NCBI RefSeq assembly: GCF_035474595.1
Contig: NZ_DATIND010000107.1
Location: 1-64,000 of the forward strand
From: Longimicrobium sp.
Lineage (GTDB): Bacteria; Gemmatimonadota; Gemmatimonadetes; Longimicrobiales; Longimicrobiaceae
Direction of reading: 5' to 3'
DNA length: 64,000 nt
The position numbers were made by a program, and so were the translations under genes. Positions 50,448-58,552 of this stretch are shown in pieces. Each line of letters starts with the position of its first letter. Positions within the stretch are counted from its first letter, which is position 1. The notes under the pieces are model-generated. The model ran no database searches. It was given only the letters and a program-made list of their open reading frames with translations, and had not been told where the DNA came from.

Positions 50448-50590
50448 GTCGGGATTCCGGGGGTGGCGGGGTGGGGCAGGGTGGGCGTGCTCGGCACGTT
50501 GGATGGAAGGGCGCCGGCGCGGAAAAGCTCGGCGCTGCGGACCGTCTACGCAAGGCCGGGAATCCGTACCCCGGGTGATCCTCGTCCTGG

Positions 50591-52117
50591 TCACTCCGCG
50601 GGGAGGCGGAGGGTGAAGGTGGTGCCGCGGCCGACGGTGCTCTCGACCGTGACGTCGCCGCCGAGGAGGGCGGAGTAGCGGCGGCTGACGGTGAGCCCCA
50701 GGCCGGAGCCGCCCTCGCGCCGCGTGCGCGACTGGTCGACCTGCGTGAACGGGGCGAAGATCGTTTCCCAGTGCTCCGGCGCGATCCCCGGGCCGGTGTC
50801 GCTCACGGCGAAGAGCACGGCGCCGTCCTCGCGCCGGGCGCGGAGCGCGACGCGGCCACGGTCGGTGAACTTCACCGCGTTGGAGAGCAGGTTCAGCAGG
50901 ATCTGGCGCAGCTTGCCGCCGTCGGTGCGCGCGGTGCCGATGCCGGGGCGCACGTCCACCTCCAGCGCCAGCTCCTTCCGCTCGGCCAGCGGGCGCATCA
51001 GCGAAACGACGTCGCCCGCGAGCGCGGCCAGGTCCACGTCGCGCGCGGCGATCTCCTCGCGGCCGGACTCGATGCGCGAAAGGGCGAGCACCTGGTCGAT
51101 CAGCTCCAGCAGGTACCCGGCGCTGGCGGTGATGCGGCCCAGGTGGTGGTGCTGCGTGGGGTTGAGGCCGCCCACCACCTCGCCGTCGAGCAGGTCGCCG
51201 TAGCCGATGATGGCGTTCAGCGGGGTGCGCAGCTCGTGCGACATCATGGCCAGGAAGTCGCTCTTGGCGCGGCTGGCGCGCTCGGCCTCGTCCTTCAGCC
51301 GCCGCATCTCTTCCTCGGCGCGGCGGCGCTCGGTGACGTCGCGGGTGAGGCAGCGGGTGTGCAGGAAGCGCCCGTCGCCGTCGAAGCGCACGTTGGAGCT
51401 GATCACCACGTGGCGGAGCGAGCCGTCGCGGCGCTTCAGCCGCGCCTCGTAGTCCAGCAGCGTCTCGCCGCGGGTGAGGCGCGCCAGGATGTCGGCGATC
51501 ACCTCGGGGTCGGCGTGGAAGTCGGCGATGGGGCGGCCGATGTACTCTTCCGCCGGATAGCCCAGCATCTCCAGCTCGGCGCGGTTGGCGCGCAGGATGG
51601 TGCCGTCGTGGCCCACCCAGTGCATTCCCAGGCTGGCGTTCTCGAAGAAGTCTTCCAGGTCCTCGGCCTGCCGCCGCAGCTCCTCCTCGGCGTCGCGCCG
51701 CACGGTGAGGTCGTACGAGACGCCGACGATGCCGCTCAGCTCGCCGGCCGCGTCGAACACCGGGGTATCGGTGACGTGCACCGCGAAGGTGACACCGTCG
51801 CGCCGGCGCACGGCGTAGTCGCCGGACCAGGTTTCGCCCGCCCGGAGCCGCGCCATGATCTCGGCGCCCTCCTCGCGCGAGGCGCTGGTGGGGGTCACGT
51901 CGAGGATGTTGCGGCCCATCACCTCGGCGGCGCGCCAGCCGTAGAGGGTTTCGGCGTAGCGGTTCCACGAGCGGATGGTGCCGTCGGGGTCGGTGACGAT
52001 CACCGCCTGCTCCACCACGTCGAGCAGGCGGCGGTCCCACCCCGCCGGGCCGGCCGCGGGAGGCGGGTCCGGCTGGGCGGAAGGGAGAATCACCGTGCGT
52101 TCGGCTTCGGTCGCCAC
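50591..52117 (-). CDS. Soluble PAS-PAS sensor histidine kinase
   Basis: 508 aa from a GTG at 52117 (weak ribosome-binding site; earlier starts would run into the gap before the enoyl-CoA hydratase gene). PAS 1 at about 25-140 (VIVTDPDGTIRSWN, WRAAEVMGRN), PAS 2 at about 150-265 (FFENASLGMHWVGHDG), then coiled coil. The kinase core has the H-box MSHELRTPLNAIIGY, N-box NLLSNAVKFT, DTGPGI and GGSGLGLTVS. No membrane helix, so it senses a cytoplasmic signal. No response regulator is adjacent, so the partner is elsewhere. Confidence 0.92.
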   Translation of the reverse strand: MATEAERTVILPSAQPDPPPAAGPAGWDRRLLDVVEQAVIVTDPDGTIRSWNRYAETLYGWRAAEVMGRNILDVTPTSASREEGAEIMARLRAGETWSGDYAVRRRDGVTFAVHVTDTPVFDAAGELSGIVGVSYDLTVRRDAEEELRRQAEDLEDFFENASLGMHWVGHDGTILRANRAELEMLGYPAEEYIGRPIADFHADPEVIADILARLTRGETLLDYEARLKRRDGSLRHVVISSNVRFDGDGRFLHTRCLTRDVTERRRAEEEMRRLKDEAERASRAKSDFLAMMSHELRTPLNAIIGYGDLLDGEVVGGLNPTQHHHLGRITASAGYLLELIDQVLALSRIESGREEIAARDVDLAALAGDVVSLMRPLAERKELALEVDVRPGIGTARTDGGKLRQILLNLLSNAVKFTDRGRVALRARREDGAVLFAVSDTGPGIAPEHWETIFAPFTQVDQSRTRREGGSGLGLTVSRRYSALLGGDVTVESTVGRGTTFTLRLPAE

Positions 52118-52269
52118 GTCGGTTCGCTGCTTCGGTGCGGGCGCGCTCCCACGCGCCAGGGAGGATCTCCGGCGCCTCCAGCGAGGCCAAGTGGATGCGC
52201 CGCCCGCATTTTCCACACCCCCGCGTGCGCGGATGTTTCCGCGCCGCGCCCGGGTGACACGCCGGACGG

Positions 52270-53052
52270 TCAGCGCCCGGTGAAGCTCGCGGGGCGCTTC
52301 TCCATGAACGCGGCCACCCCCTCGCGCCTGTCGTCGCTGCCGAAGCAGGTGATGAAGAGCTCGGTTTCGTACGCGTCGCCGGCCGAGAGCGGCATCTCGG
52401 CGGCGGCGCGGATGGCGGACTTGGCCATGCGCAGCGCGACCGGCGACTTCTCCGCCATCTTCCGCGCGAACTCCAGCGTGCGCTCGCGCAGCTCCGCGGC
52501 GGGGTGGACGACGTCGACCAGGCCGATGCGGAGCGCCTCGGCGGCGTCGATCAGCTCGCCGGAGAGGACCAGGCGCATGGCCTGGCCGGTGCCGACCACG
52601 CGCGGGAGCCGCTGCGTGCCGCCGCCGCCGGGGATGATGCCGAGGTTGATCTCCGGCTGGCCGAGCTTCGCCGCGTCCGACGCGATGCGGATGTCGCACG
52701 CCAGCGCCAGCTCGCACCCGCCGCCCAGGCAGAAGCCGTTGATCATCGCGATCACCGGCTTGGGATGGGCGGCGATCTCGGCGAAGACGGTCCGCCCCGC
52801 CATCGCGGCGCGCTGCTCCAGCGGCGTGCGCTGCGCGAACTCGGCGATGTCGGCGCCGGCGACGAAGGCTTTGTCGCCCGCGCCGGTGATGACGATCACG
52901 CGCACGCCGTCGTCGCCGCGCAGCTGGTCGAGCGCGGCGATGAGCTCCGCGCGGACGGCGGAGCTGAGCGCGTTGCGCTTCTCCGGGCGGTCGATGGTCA
53001 GGATGGCGACGGCGGCGTCGCGGTCCAGGCGGATGGTTTCGAAGTCGGGCAT
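52270..53052 (-). CDS. Enoyl-CoA hydratase/isomerase family protein
   Basis: 260 aa crotonase. AFVAGADIAEF and NGFCLGGGCELALACDIR form the oxyanion hole, and the two catalytic glutamates expected for a hydratase are represented in the GGCELA... and GQPEINLGIIPGGGGTQRLPR segments. It hydrates trans-2-enoyl-CoA in fatty-acid or butyrate-type metabolism. It lies 154 bases downstream of the 3-hydroxyacyl-CoA dehydrogenase gene on the same strand; a heptamer array sits between them. Confidence 0.93.
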   Translation of the reverse strand: MPDFETIRLDRDAAVAILTIDRPEKRNALSSAVRAELIAALDQLRGDDGVRVIVITGAGDKAFVAGADIAEFAQRTPLEQRAAMAGRTVFAEIAAHPKPVIAMINGFCLGGGCELALACDIRIASDAAKLGQPEINLGIIPGGGGTQRLPRVVGTGQAMRLVLSGELIDAAEALRIGLVDVVHPAAELRERTLEFARKMAEKSPVALRMAKSAIRAAAEMPLSAGDAYETELFITCFGSDDRREGVAAFMEKRPASFTGR

Positions 53053-53100
53053 CGAACGAAGTGCGGAAGTGCGTGAGTGCGAAAGTGCGAAAGTGCGTGC
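53052..53100. repeat. Heptamer array (AGTGCGN)n
   Basis: Five or six units, AAGTGCGGAAGTGCGTGAGT then GCGAAAGTGCGAAAGTGCGT, immediately upstream of the enoyl-CoA hydratase start. Confidence 0.75.
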
Positions 53101-53206
53101 GTTGCCAGGCTCGTCACGCCACGCGACGTCATCGGATGTGGGGGACGGGTTCGGTTCGATGCATCTTCATCCCCCCTTCCCTGTCCCCCATCCCCATCTT
53201 CCCGAA

Positions 53207-54067
53207 TCACCAGTCGTAGAAGCCCTGGCCGGACTTCTTGCCCAGCTTGCCCTCGGCGACCATGCGGCGGAGGAGCTCGGGGGGGCGGTACTGCTCGCCG
53301 CCGAGCTCGCGGTGCAGGTACTCGGCGATGCCCAGGCGCACGTCCAGGCCCACCACGTCGGTGAGCTTCAGCGGGCCCATGGGGTGGTTGTAGCCCAGCT
53401 CCATCGCCCGGTCGATGTCCTGCGGCGTGGCGACGCCCTGCTCGACCATGCGCATGGCCTCGAGGCCCAGGACCACGCCCAGGCGGCTGCTGGCGAACCC
53501 CGGCGTGTCGGTGACCACGATCGGCTCCTTGCCGATGCGGCGGGCGTACTCCAGCGCCGCGTCCACCACGGGCTGCGAGGTCTCGCTCCCGCGCACCACC
53601 TCCAGCAGCTTCATGATGTGCACGGGGTTGAAGAAGTGCAGCCCGATCACCCGCTCCGGCGCACCCGTGGCCGCGGCGATGCGCGTGACCGAGAGCGACG
53701 AGGTGTTGCTGGCCAGGATCGCCCCCTCCGGAGCCAGCCCGTACACGTCGGCGAAGACGCGCTCCTTGATCTCCATCTGCTCCGGCGCGGCCTCGATCAC
53801 CAGCCACGCATCGGCCACGGCGTCCTTCAGCGCGTCCGCGGGCTTCAGGCGCGCGCGGCAGGCGTCGGCATCGCCCTCGGCGACCTTTCCGCGCTCCACG
53901 CCCCTGGCGAGGTTGTCGCCGATCTTCGCCAGCCCCTTCTCCACGGCGAGCGGCTGCGGATCGTAGAGGACCACGTCGTAGCCCGCCATCGCGCTGACCT
54001 GCGCGATCCCGTGGCCCATGGTGCCCGCGCCGATGACGGCGACGGTTCCGGTGCGTTCGTCGGACAA
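53207..54067 (-). CDS. 3-hydroxybutyryl-CoA dehydrogenase type enzyme
   Basis: 286 aa from a TTG at 54067 with GGGAG nine bases upstream. Rossmann motif VIGAGTMGHGIAQ, catalytic region HFFNPVHIMKLLEVV, SNTSSLSVT, and the C-terminal domain with DTPGFASSRLG and NHPMGPLKLTDVVGLD. It oxidises (S)-3-hydroxyacyl-CoA with NAD(P). With the enoyl-CoA hydratase it could form two steps of a short-chain beta-oxidation or butyryl-CoA route; the acyl-CoA dehydrogenase at 31.9 kb might supply the other step. Confidence 0.93.
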   Translation of the reverse strand: MSDERTGTVAVIGAGTMGHGIAQVSAMAGYDVVLYDPQPLAVEKGLAKIGDNLARGVERGKVAEGDADACRARLKPADALKDAVADAWLVIEAAPEQMEIKERVFADVYGLAPEGAILASNTSSLSVTRIAAATGAPERVIGLHFFNPVHIMKLLEVVRGSETSQPVVDAALEYARRIGKEPIVVTDTPGFASSRLGVVLGLEAMRMVEQGVATPQDIDRAMELGYNHPMGPLKLTDVVGLDVRLGIAEYLHRELGGEQYRPPELLRRMVAEGKLGKKSGQGFYDW

Positions 54068-54172
54068 GGGGATGTGCTCCCGGGGTTTGATCGGTCTGCG
54101 GTGAAGCTCGCCCGGCCGCCGCTCTGGCCGGGCGAATGGATTCGGATTCGCCTTCCCGAGGCGGGCCGCCGG

Positions 54173-54652
54173 CTAATCCCCGCTCGCCTCCACCGCGCGC
54201 TTGATCCCCGCCAGGGTGCGCGAGGCGACGGCGGAGATGAAGACGGGGCCGATCACGAGACTGGCGATCAGGCGGCGCAGGAAGCGGGGAAGGGGCCAGC
54301 GCGGGCCGTCCTCCCACTCGTGCACGATGCGCACGAACGTGGTCCCGTCGCCGCGGTCCTCGAAGCTCCAGACGACGTCCATCCCCGTGGTGATCCCCCG
54401 CACGTGGCGGTAGAGCACGGCGGGGCGGCGCTCGTCGATCGTCATCTCCGAAACCCACCAGACGGGATACGACAGCGGGCCGAACATCCGCCGCGCCGCC
54501 ATCTCCACCAGCCCGGTGCCGAAGCCGTCCCTGCGCTGGAAGCGCACCCAGCGGTAGTGGGGCAGCCACTCCGGCCAGCGCTCCACGTCCGCCCCGAAGC
54601 GGAAGCAGCGCTCCGGCGGGCCGCGCATCACGATCTCGTCAACCGTTCTCAT
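54173..54652 (-). CDS. SRPBCC-family protein (polyketide cyclase-like)
   Basis: 159 aa. TVDEIVMRGPPERCFRFGAD and VERWPEWLPHYR begin the START/SRPBCC helix-grip fold; DGTTFVRIVHEWEDGPRWP is the usual later strand pair. The last 30 residues form an amphipathic helix (IASLVIGPVFISAVASRTLA is quite hydrophobic and may touch the membrane). Ligand unknown. It is upstream of the 3-hydroxyacyl-CoA dehydrogenase gene on the same strand, 105 bases away, so co-transcription is possible. Confidence 0.8.
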   Translation of the reverse strand: MRTVDEIVMRGPPERCFRFGADVERWPEWLPHYRWVRFQRRDGFGTGLVEMAARRMFGPLSYPVWWVSEMTIDERRPAVLYRHVRGITTGMDVVWSFEDRGDGTTFVRIVHEWEDGPRWPLPRFLRRLIASLVIGPVFISAVASRTLAGIKRAVEASGD

Positions 54653-54711
54653 GGCGCCCGAAGCTAGAGTCGCCGCGCGCCCGCGGCAATCGCGTGCTCC
54701 AATCCCAAAGG

Positions 54712-54796
54712 CTCAGCCACGCGAAAGACGCGGAAACGCGGAGAGCTCACCGAAGTCCTCCGCGCCTCCGCGTCTCCGCGTGAGATCCCGCGATGC
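54712..54796. repeat. R3 inverted repeat, copy 3
   Basis: CAGCCACGCGAAAGACGCGG with CGCGGAGAG, mirrored by CTCCGCGCCTCCGCGTCTCC-GCGTGAGATCCCGCGATGC. It ends nine bases before the M42 stop codon, so it is a candidate terminator-like stem for that gene. Confidence 0.65.
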
Positions 54797-54804
54797 TGGG
54801 AAAA

Positions 54805-55872
54805 CTACCGGGGGATGAAGTCGTCGCCCTCGCCCAGGCCGCGGCAGAAGGCGGCCAGCAGGCGGATGGTGGCGTCGATGTCTTCGGTCGACACGACCTC
54901 GTTGGGCGAGTGCATGTAGCGGTTGGGGATGGAGACCACCGCCGTGGCCACGCCGCTGCGCTGCAGGTAGATGGCGTCGGCGTCGGTGGAGGTGAAGCGC
55001 GGGCTGGCCTGGATGGTGTAGGGGATCCCCTCGCGCTCCGCCGTCTCGGCGAGGCGCTCGAACACCAGCGGGTGGATGGCCGAGCCGCGGGAGAGGACGG
55101 GGCCGCTCCCCAGCTTGTGCTCGCCCACCTGCTTCTTCTCGATCCCCGGCGCGTCGGAGCTGAAGGTGAGGTCCACCGCGATGCCGATCTGCGGGTCCAG
55201 CGCGAAGGCCCGGGCACGCGCGCCGCCGCCGTGATAGCCGATCTCCTCCTGCGTGGTGGCCACCGCGATCACCTCGGCCGCGGGGCGCTCCTGCGACAGC
55301 GCGCGCAGCACCTCCAGCACCACGAAGGCGCCGATGCGGTTGTCCACCGCGCGCGAGGCGAAGAGCCCGCCGCCCAGCTCCAGGAAGGCGCAGTCCACCA
55401 CGCCGGGGTCGCCCACGCGGATGCCGCGCTCCAGCGCCGCCGCGCGGTCGGCCGCGCCCACGTCCACCCACAGGTCCTGCAGCTTGGCCGCCTTCTCCTT
55501 CTCTTCCGGCTTCATCAGGTGGATCGGCTTCTTCCCCACGACACCGACGACGTGGCCCTTGCGGGTGAGGAAGCGGATGCGCTGCCCGATCAGCACCTGC
55601 GGGTCCCATCCCCCGATGCCGTCCACGTACAGGAAGCCGTCGTCGTCCACGTGCGTGACCATCACGCCGATCTCGTCGATGTGGCCGGCCAGCATCACGC
55701 GCGGCGCGCCGCCGCCCAGCGAGGCGGCGCTGTTGCCGGCCACGTCCACGTCCACCGAGTCGGCGAACTGCTCGGCCTCGCCGCGCCAGACGCGGGCGGC
55801 CGCGGTCTCGAACCCCGATGGGCCGGGGGCGTCCAGAAGGCGCTTCAGGAACTCGTACGAGCTGGTCTGCAT
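54805..55872 (-). CDS. M42-family metallo-aminopeptidase
   Basis: 355 aa from the ATG at 55872. Metal-ligand motifs are complete: GHIDEIGVMV, SRAVDNRIGAFV, TTQEEIGYHGG (catalytic and bridging Glu), AVDLTFSSD and the final His of NRYMHSPNE. The family forms large cytosolic tetrahedral aminopeptidases or hydrolyses N-acylated peptides or glucanase-like substrates. The small 62-aa gene lies just upstream on the same strand, with 34 bases between. No signal peptide. Confidence 0.92.
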   Translation of the reverse strand: MQTSSYEFLKRLLDAPGPSGFETAAARVWRGEAEQFADSVDVDVAGNSAASLGGGAPRVMLAGHIDEIGVMVTHVDDDGFLYVDGIGGWDPQVLIGQRIRFLTRKGHVVGVVGKKPIHLMKPEEKEKAAKLQDLWVDVGAADRAAALERGIRVGDPGVVDCAFLELGGGLFASRAVDNRIGAFVVLEVLRALSQERPAAEVIAVATTQEEIGYHGGGARARAFALDPQIGIAVDLTFSSDAPGIEKKQVGEHKLGSGPVLSRGSAIHPLVFERLAETAEREGIPYTIQASPRFTSTDADAIYLQRSGVATAVVSIPNRYMHSPNEVVSTEDIDATIRLLAAFCRGLGEGDDFIPR

Positions 55873-55906
55873 CGGATGAAACGGTGAGGGATGAAGGCCG
55901 GGGCGC

Positions 55907-56095
55907 TCACGCCGGGCCGGCCGGGGGGAGCCCGGCGGCGCGCGCGGCAACCTGTGGAGTGTACGCGTGATAGAGATGCTTCACCAGCACCTCGGCGGCG
56001 TAGACTTCGGGCGGCAGCTCCTCGAGCGCCGCCAGCGCGCGCAGCGCCTCGGCCTGGCGCGCGGTGAGCTTCAGGGTAACGGCTTCCGTGGCCAT
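55907..56095 (-). CDS. Small hypothetical protein (62 aa)
   Basis: Start chosen at the ATG at 56095; an upstream in-frame TTG at 56110 is also possible. The frame encodes a helical protein (TEAVTLKLTARQAEALRAL, then VKHLYHAYTPQVAARAA). The first part looks like a ribbon-helix-helix or small DNA-binding strand-helix, but the match is weak. It lies upstream of and in line with the M42 gene, so coordinated expression is plausible. Confidence 0.45.
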   Translation of the reverse strand: MATEAVTLKLTARQAEALRALAALEELPPEVYAAEVLVKHLYHAYTPQVAARAAGLPPAGPA

Positions 56096-56307
56096 CGGTT
56101 CCAGCGGCAAGGCTCAAGGGAGAGGAACGGCGCCCGAACGGTGTCCGGCGCGCGTCCATGCATCATTCCGGCCCGCCGGGGCAACGGGCTGGCGGTGGAG
56201 AAGCTGCCATTTACTGCATGTACTTCGCGGCGTCCGCAATGTCCCACCTGGACGTCGTCCGCGCAACCCACCGGCCGAAATACGCCAGCGTCCGCTCGCC
56301 TGATGCC

Positions 56308-56907
56308 TTACGGTGTCACCGCCTGGGCGTACAGCTCCAGAAAACCGGTGAGGATGCGGTGCGTCATCCCCCACACCACGTACCCGCGCGCGTCGAACGC
56401 GGGGAAGGCCAGCGTGCTCCCCTCGGCCAGCTCGTGCAGGTACTCCGTGGCCGCGCCCGGGTGCAGCAGCTCGTCCACGGCCACCCACACCGCCTCCTGC
56501 ACTTCGTGGTTCGGGTGCGCCTGCGCGCCGGAGGGGACGTGGAAGACGAAGGGGGAGACGACGATGCTGGGGATGCGCGCCGAGCGGGGCGCCAGCTCGT
56601 CCAGCTCGCCCAGCAGCCGCCCGCCGCCGGCGACGTCGATGGCCACCTCCTCGAGCGTCTCGCGCGCGGCGGTGGCCCGCATGTCGGCGTCGCCGGCCTG
56701 GTGGCGGCCGCCGGGGAGCGCCATGTGGCCGGACCAGGGGTCGCCCTCGCGCTCGGCGCGGCGGATGAGCAGCAGCTCCAGCCCGCCGCCTGCGACCCGC
56801 AGCAGCAGCGCCACGGCCGCCCGCGACGAGGCCGCGTCCGGCGGCGCGCGGAAGGGCGGGTGCGAGGCCAGGGCGGCTTCCAGCGCCTGGATGCGGGGGT
56901 CGGTCAC
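56308..56907 (-). CDS. Nudix hydrolase (CoA pyrophosphatase-like)
   Basis: 199 aa from a GTG at 56907; the frame also has an ATG at 57021, but that would overlap the ilvA start on the other strand. VALLLRVAGGGLELLLIRRA and WSGHMALPGGRHQAGDADM precede ARETLEEVAID, the Nudix helix. Compared with the standard box, the first Glu is Asp and the Gly near the end is Ala, so metal binding may be altered, though the RE..EE core is intact. The preceding SGHMALPGG resembles the UPF0035 part of CoA-ase. Divergent from ilvA. Confidence 0.78.
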   Translation of the reverse strand: MTDPRIQALEAALASHPPFRAPPDAASSRAAVALLLRVAGGGLELLLIRRAEREGDPWSGHMALPGGRHQAGDADMRATAARETLEEVAIDVAGGGRLLGELDELAPRSARIPSIVVSPFVFHVPSGAQAHPNHEVQEAVWVAVDELLHPGAATEYLHELAEGSTLAFPAFDARGYVVWGMTHRILTGFLELYAQAVTP

Positions 56908-57020
56908 GGCACGTGCGGATGGCGTCGTCCACTCCCGCGGCGGCTTGCCCGCGGCGAGCGGAGAGGTTATCACCTCACGTACGATCCGGCAACTTTCCGC
57001 CACCCGTTTTTTCCGCGCCA

Positions 57021-58229
57021 ATGCTGCGACTGGACGACATCCGCGCCGCCCGCGAACGCATCGCGGGGCGCCTGGTGCTGACCCCCTGCACGCCCAGCGA
57101 GGCGTTCGGCGAGATGTTCGGGGGGAAGGCGTTCTTCAAGTTCGAGAACCTGCAGCGCACCGGCTCGTTCAAGGAGCGCGGCGCGCTGAACACCATGCTC
57201 TCGCTGCCGCCCGACGAGATGCGGCGCGGGGTGATCGCCGCCAGCGCCGGGAACCACGCGCAGGGAGTGGCCTTCCACGCGCGGCGGCTGGGGATCCCCG
57301 CCACCATCGTGATGCCCGAGCGCACGCCGCTGATCAAGGTGTCGAACACCGAGCGCTACGGCGCGCGCGTGGTGCTGCACGGCAGCGTGTACGACGAGGC
57401 GATGGCCATGGCGATGGAGATCCGCGCGCGCGAGGGGCAGGCGCTGATCCACCCCTTCGACATGGACCCGGTGATCGCGGGGCAGGGAACGATCGGGCTG
57501 GAGCTGCTGGAGCAGTGCCCGGAGATGGACGTGGTGGTGGTGCCCGTGGGCGGCGGCGGGCTGATCTCGGGAATCGCGATGGCGATCAAGGAGATGCGCC
57601 CCGGGGTGCGCGTGGTGGGCGTGGAGTCGGCCGTGCTCCCGGCGGCGCTCCGGGCGCGCGAGGCGCACGCGCGGGTGACCATTCCGCCGGCGGAGACGAT
57701 CGCCGACGGGATCGCGGTGCGCATCGTGGGCGAGAACACCTTCGGGCTGATCGAGAAGTACGTGGACGAGCTGGTGGCGGTGGACGAGGAGGAGATCGCC
57801 TCGGCGGTGCTGCTGCTGCTGGAGCGCGAGAAGACGGTGGCCGAGCCCGCGGCGGCGGCGTCCGTCGCCGCCGCGGTGTACGGGCACCTGGGCGGGCTGG
57901 TGGGGAAGAACGTGGTGATGCTCCTTTCCGGCGGGAACGTGGACGTGACGCTGATCTCGCGCATCATCGAGCGCGGGCTGGTGAAGGACGGGCGGATGGC
58001 GCGGATGAACGTGCGCGTGAAGGACCGCCCGGGAACGCTGGCCACGCTGACCGCGTGCCTGGCCGAGAGCGGCGCGAACATCGTCTCGCTGGAGCACCGC
58101 CGCGGCCACGGCGAGATCTGGGTGACCGAGGCCGAGGTCGCGCTCACGCTGGAAACGCGCGGCCCGGACCACGTCGAGGACATCGCGCGGAAGCTGGGGG
58201 AGGCGGGGTATGTGGTGGAGCGGGAATGA
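57021..58229 (+). CDS. ilvA: Threonine ammonia-lyase with ACT domain
   Basis: 402 aa from the ATG at 57021. Fold type II PLP enzyme: FENLQRTGSFKERGA holds the PLP lysine, SAGNHAQGVA and PVGGGGLISGIA bind cofactor, and the region near residue 320 closes the catalytic domain. A short ACT-type domain (MNVRVKDRPGTLATLTACLA, VTEAEVALTLETRG) ends the protein, as in the shorter one-ACT type. It makes 2-oxobutyrate from threonine, the first step to isoleucine or a catabolic step. Its stop codon TGA is the first base triplet of a heptamer array. Confidence 0.93.
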   Translation: MLRLDDIRAARERIAGRLVLTPCTPSEAFGEMFGGKAFFKFENLQRTGSFKERGALNTMLSLPPDEMRRGVIAASAGNHAQGVAFHARRLGIPATIVMPERTPLIKVSNTERYGARVVLHGSVYDEAMAMAMEIRAREGQALIHPFDMDPVIAGQGTIGLELLEQCPEMDVVVVPVGGGGLISGIAMAIKEMRPGVRVVGVESAVLPAALRAREAHARVTIPPAETIADGIAVRIVGENTFGLIEKYVDELVAVDEEEIASAVLLLLEREKTVAEPAAAASVAAAVYGHLGGLVGKNVVMLLSGGNVDVTLISRIIERGLVKDGRMARMNVRVKDRPGTLATLTACLAESGANIVSLEHRRGHGEIWVTEAEVALTLETRGPDHVEDIARKLGEAGYVVERE

Positions 58230-58360
58230 GTGCTGAGTGCTGAGTGCTGAGTGCTGAGTGCTGAGTGCTGAGTGCTGAGTGCTGAGTGCTGAGTGCTGAG
58301 TGCTGAGTCCTAAGTCCTAAGTCCTAAGTCCTAAGTCCTAAGTCCTAAGTCCTAAGTGCT
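58227..58360. repeat. Double heptamer array: (TGAGTGC)n then (TAAGTCC)n
   Basis: About 11 perfect units of TGAGTGC (58227-58304), then about seven of TAAGTCC, in direct tandem, the longest heptamer tract in the window. It begins inside the ilvA stop codon. Confidence 0.9.
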
Positions 58361-58552
58361 CGGGGATGACTGAATTCTTCGCGCGAGAGAGGCTTTGAAG
58401 GCGAATGAATTCGCGGCAACAACTGCACAAAGTCGCTGCGCGACTGCGGCCGCGGCATTGGTGTGGCGAGACGAAGCCCATGCGGCTGGAGTTATTCGGG
58501 CGACGGCGCCAGCCGGATTGCGAGGATGGTTCCGTGGGAGTCCGCGAAGGCG

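Noticed and set aside
58227-58360. Possible CRISPR array
   Set aside because: Units are 7 bp in direct tandem with no spacers, and there are no cas genes.
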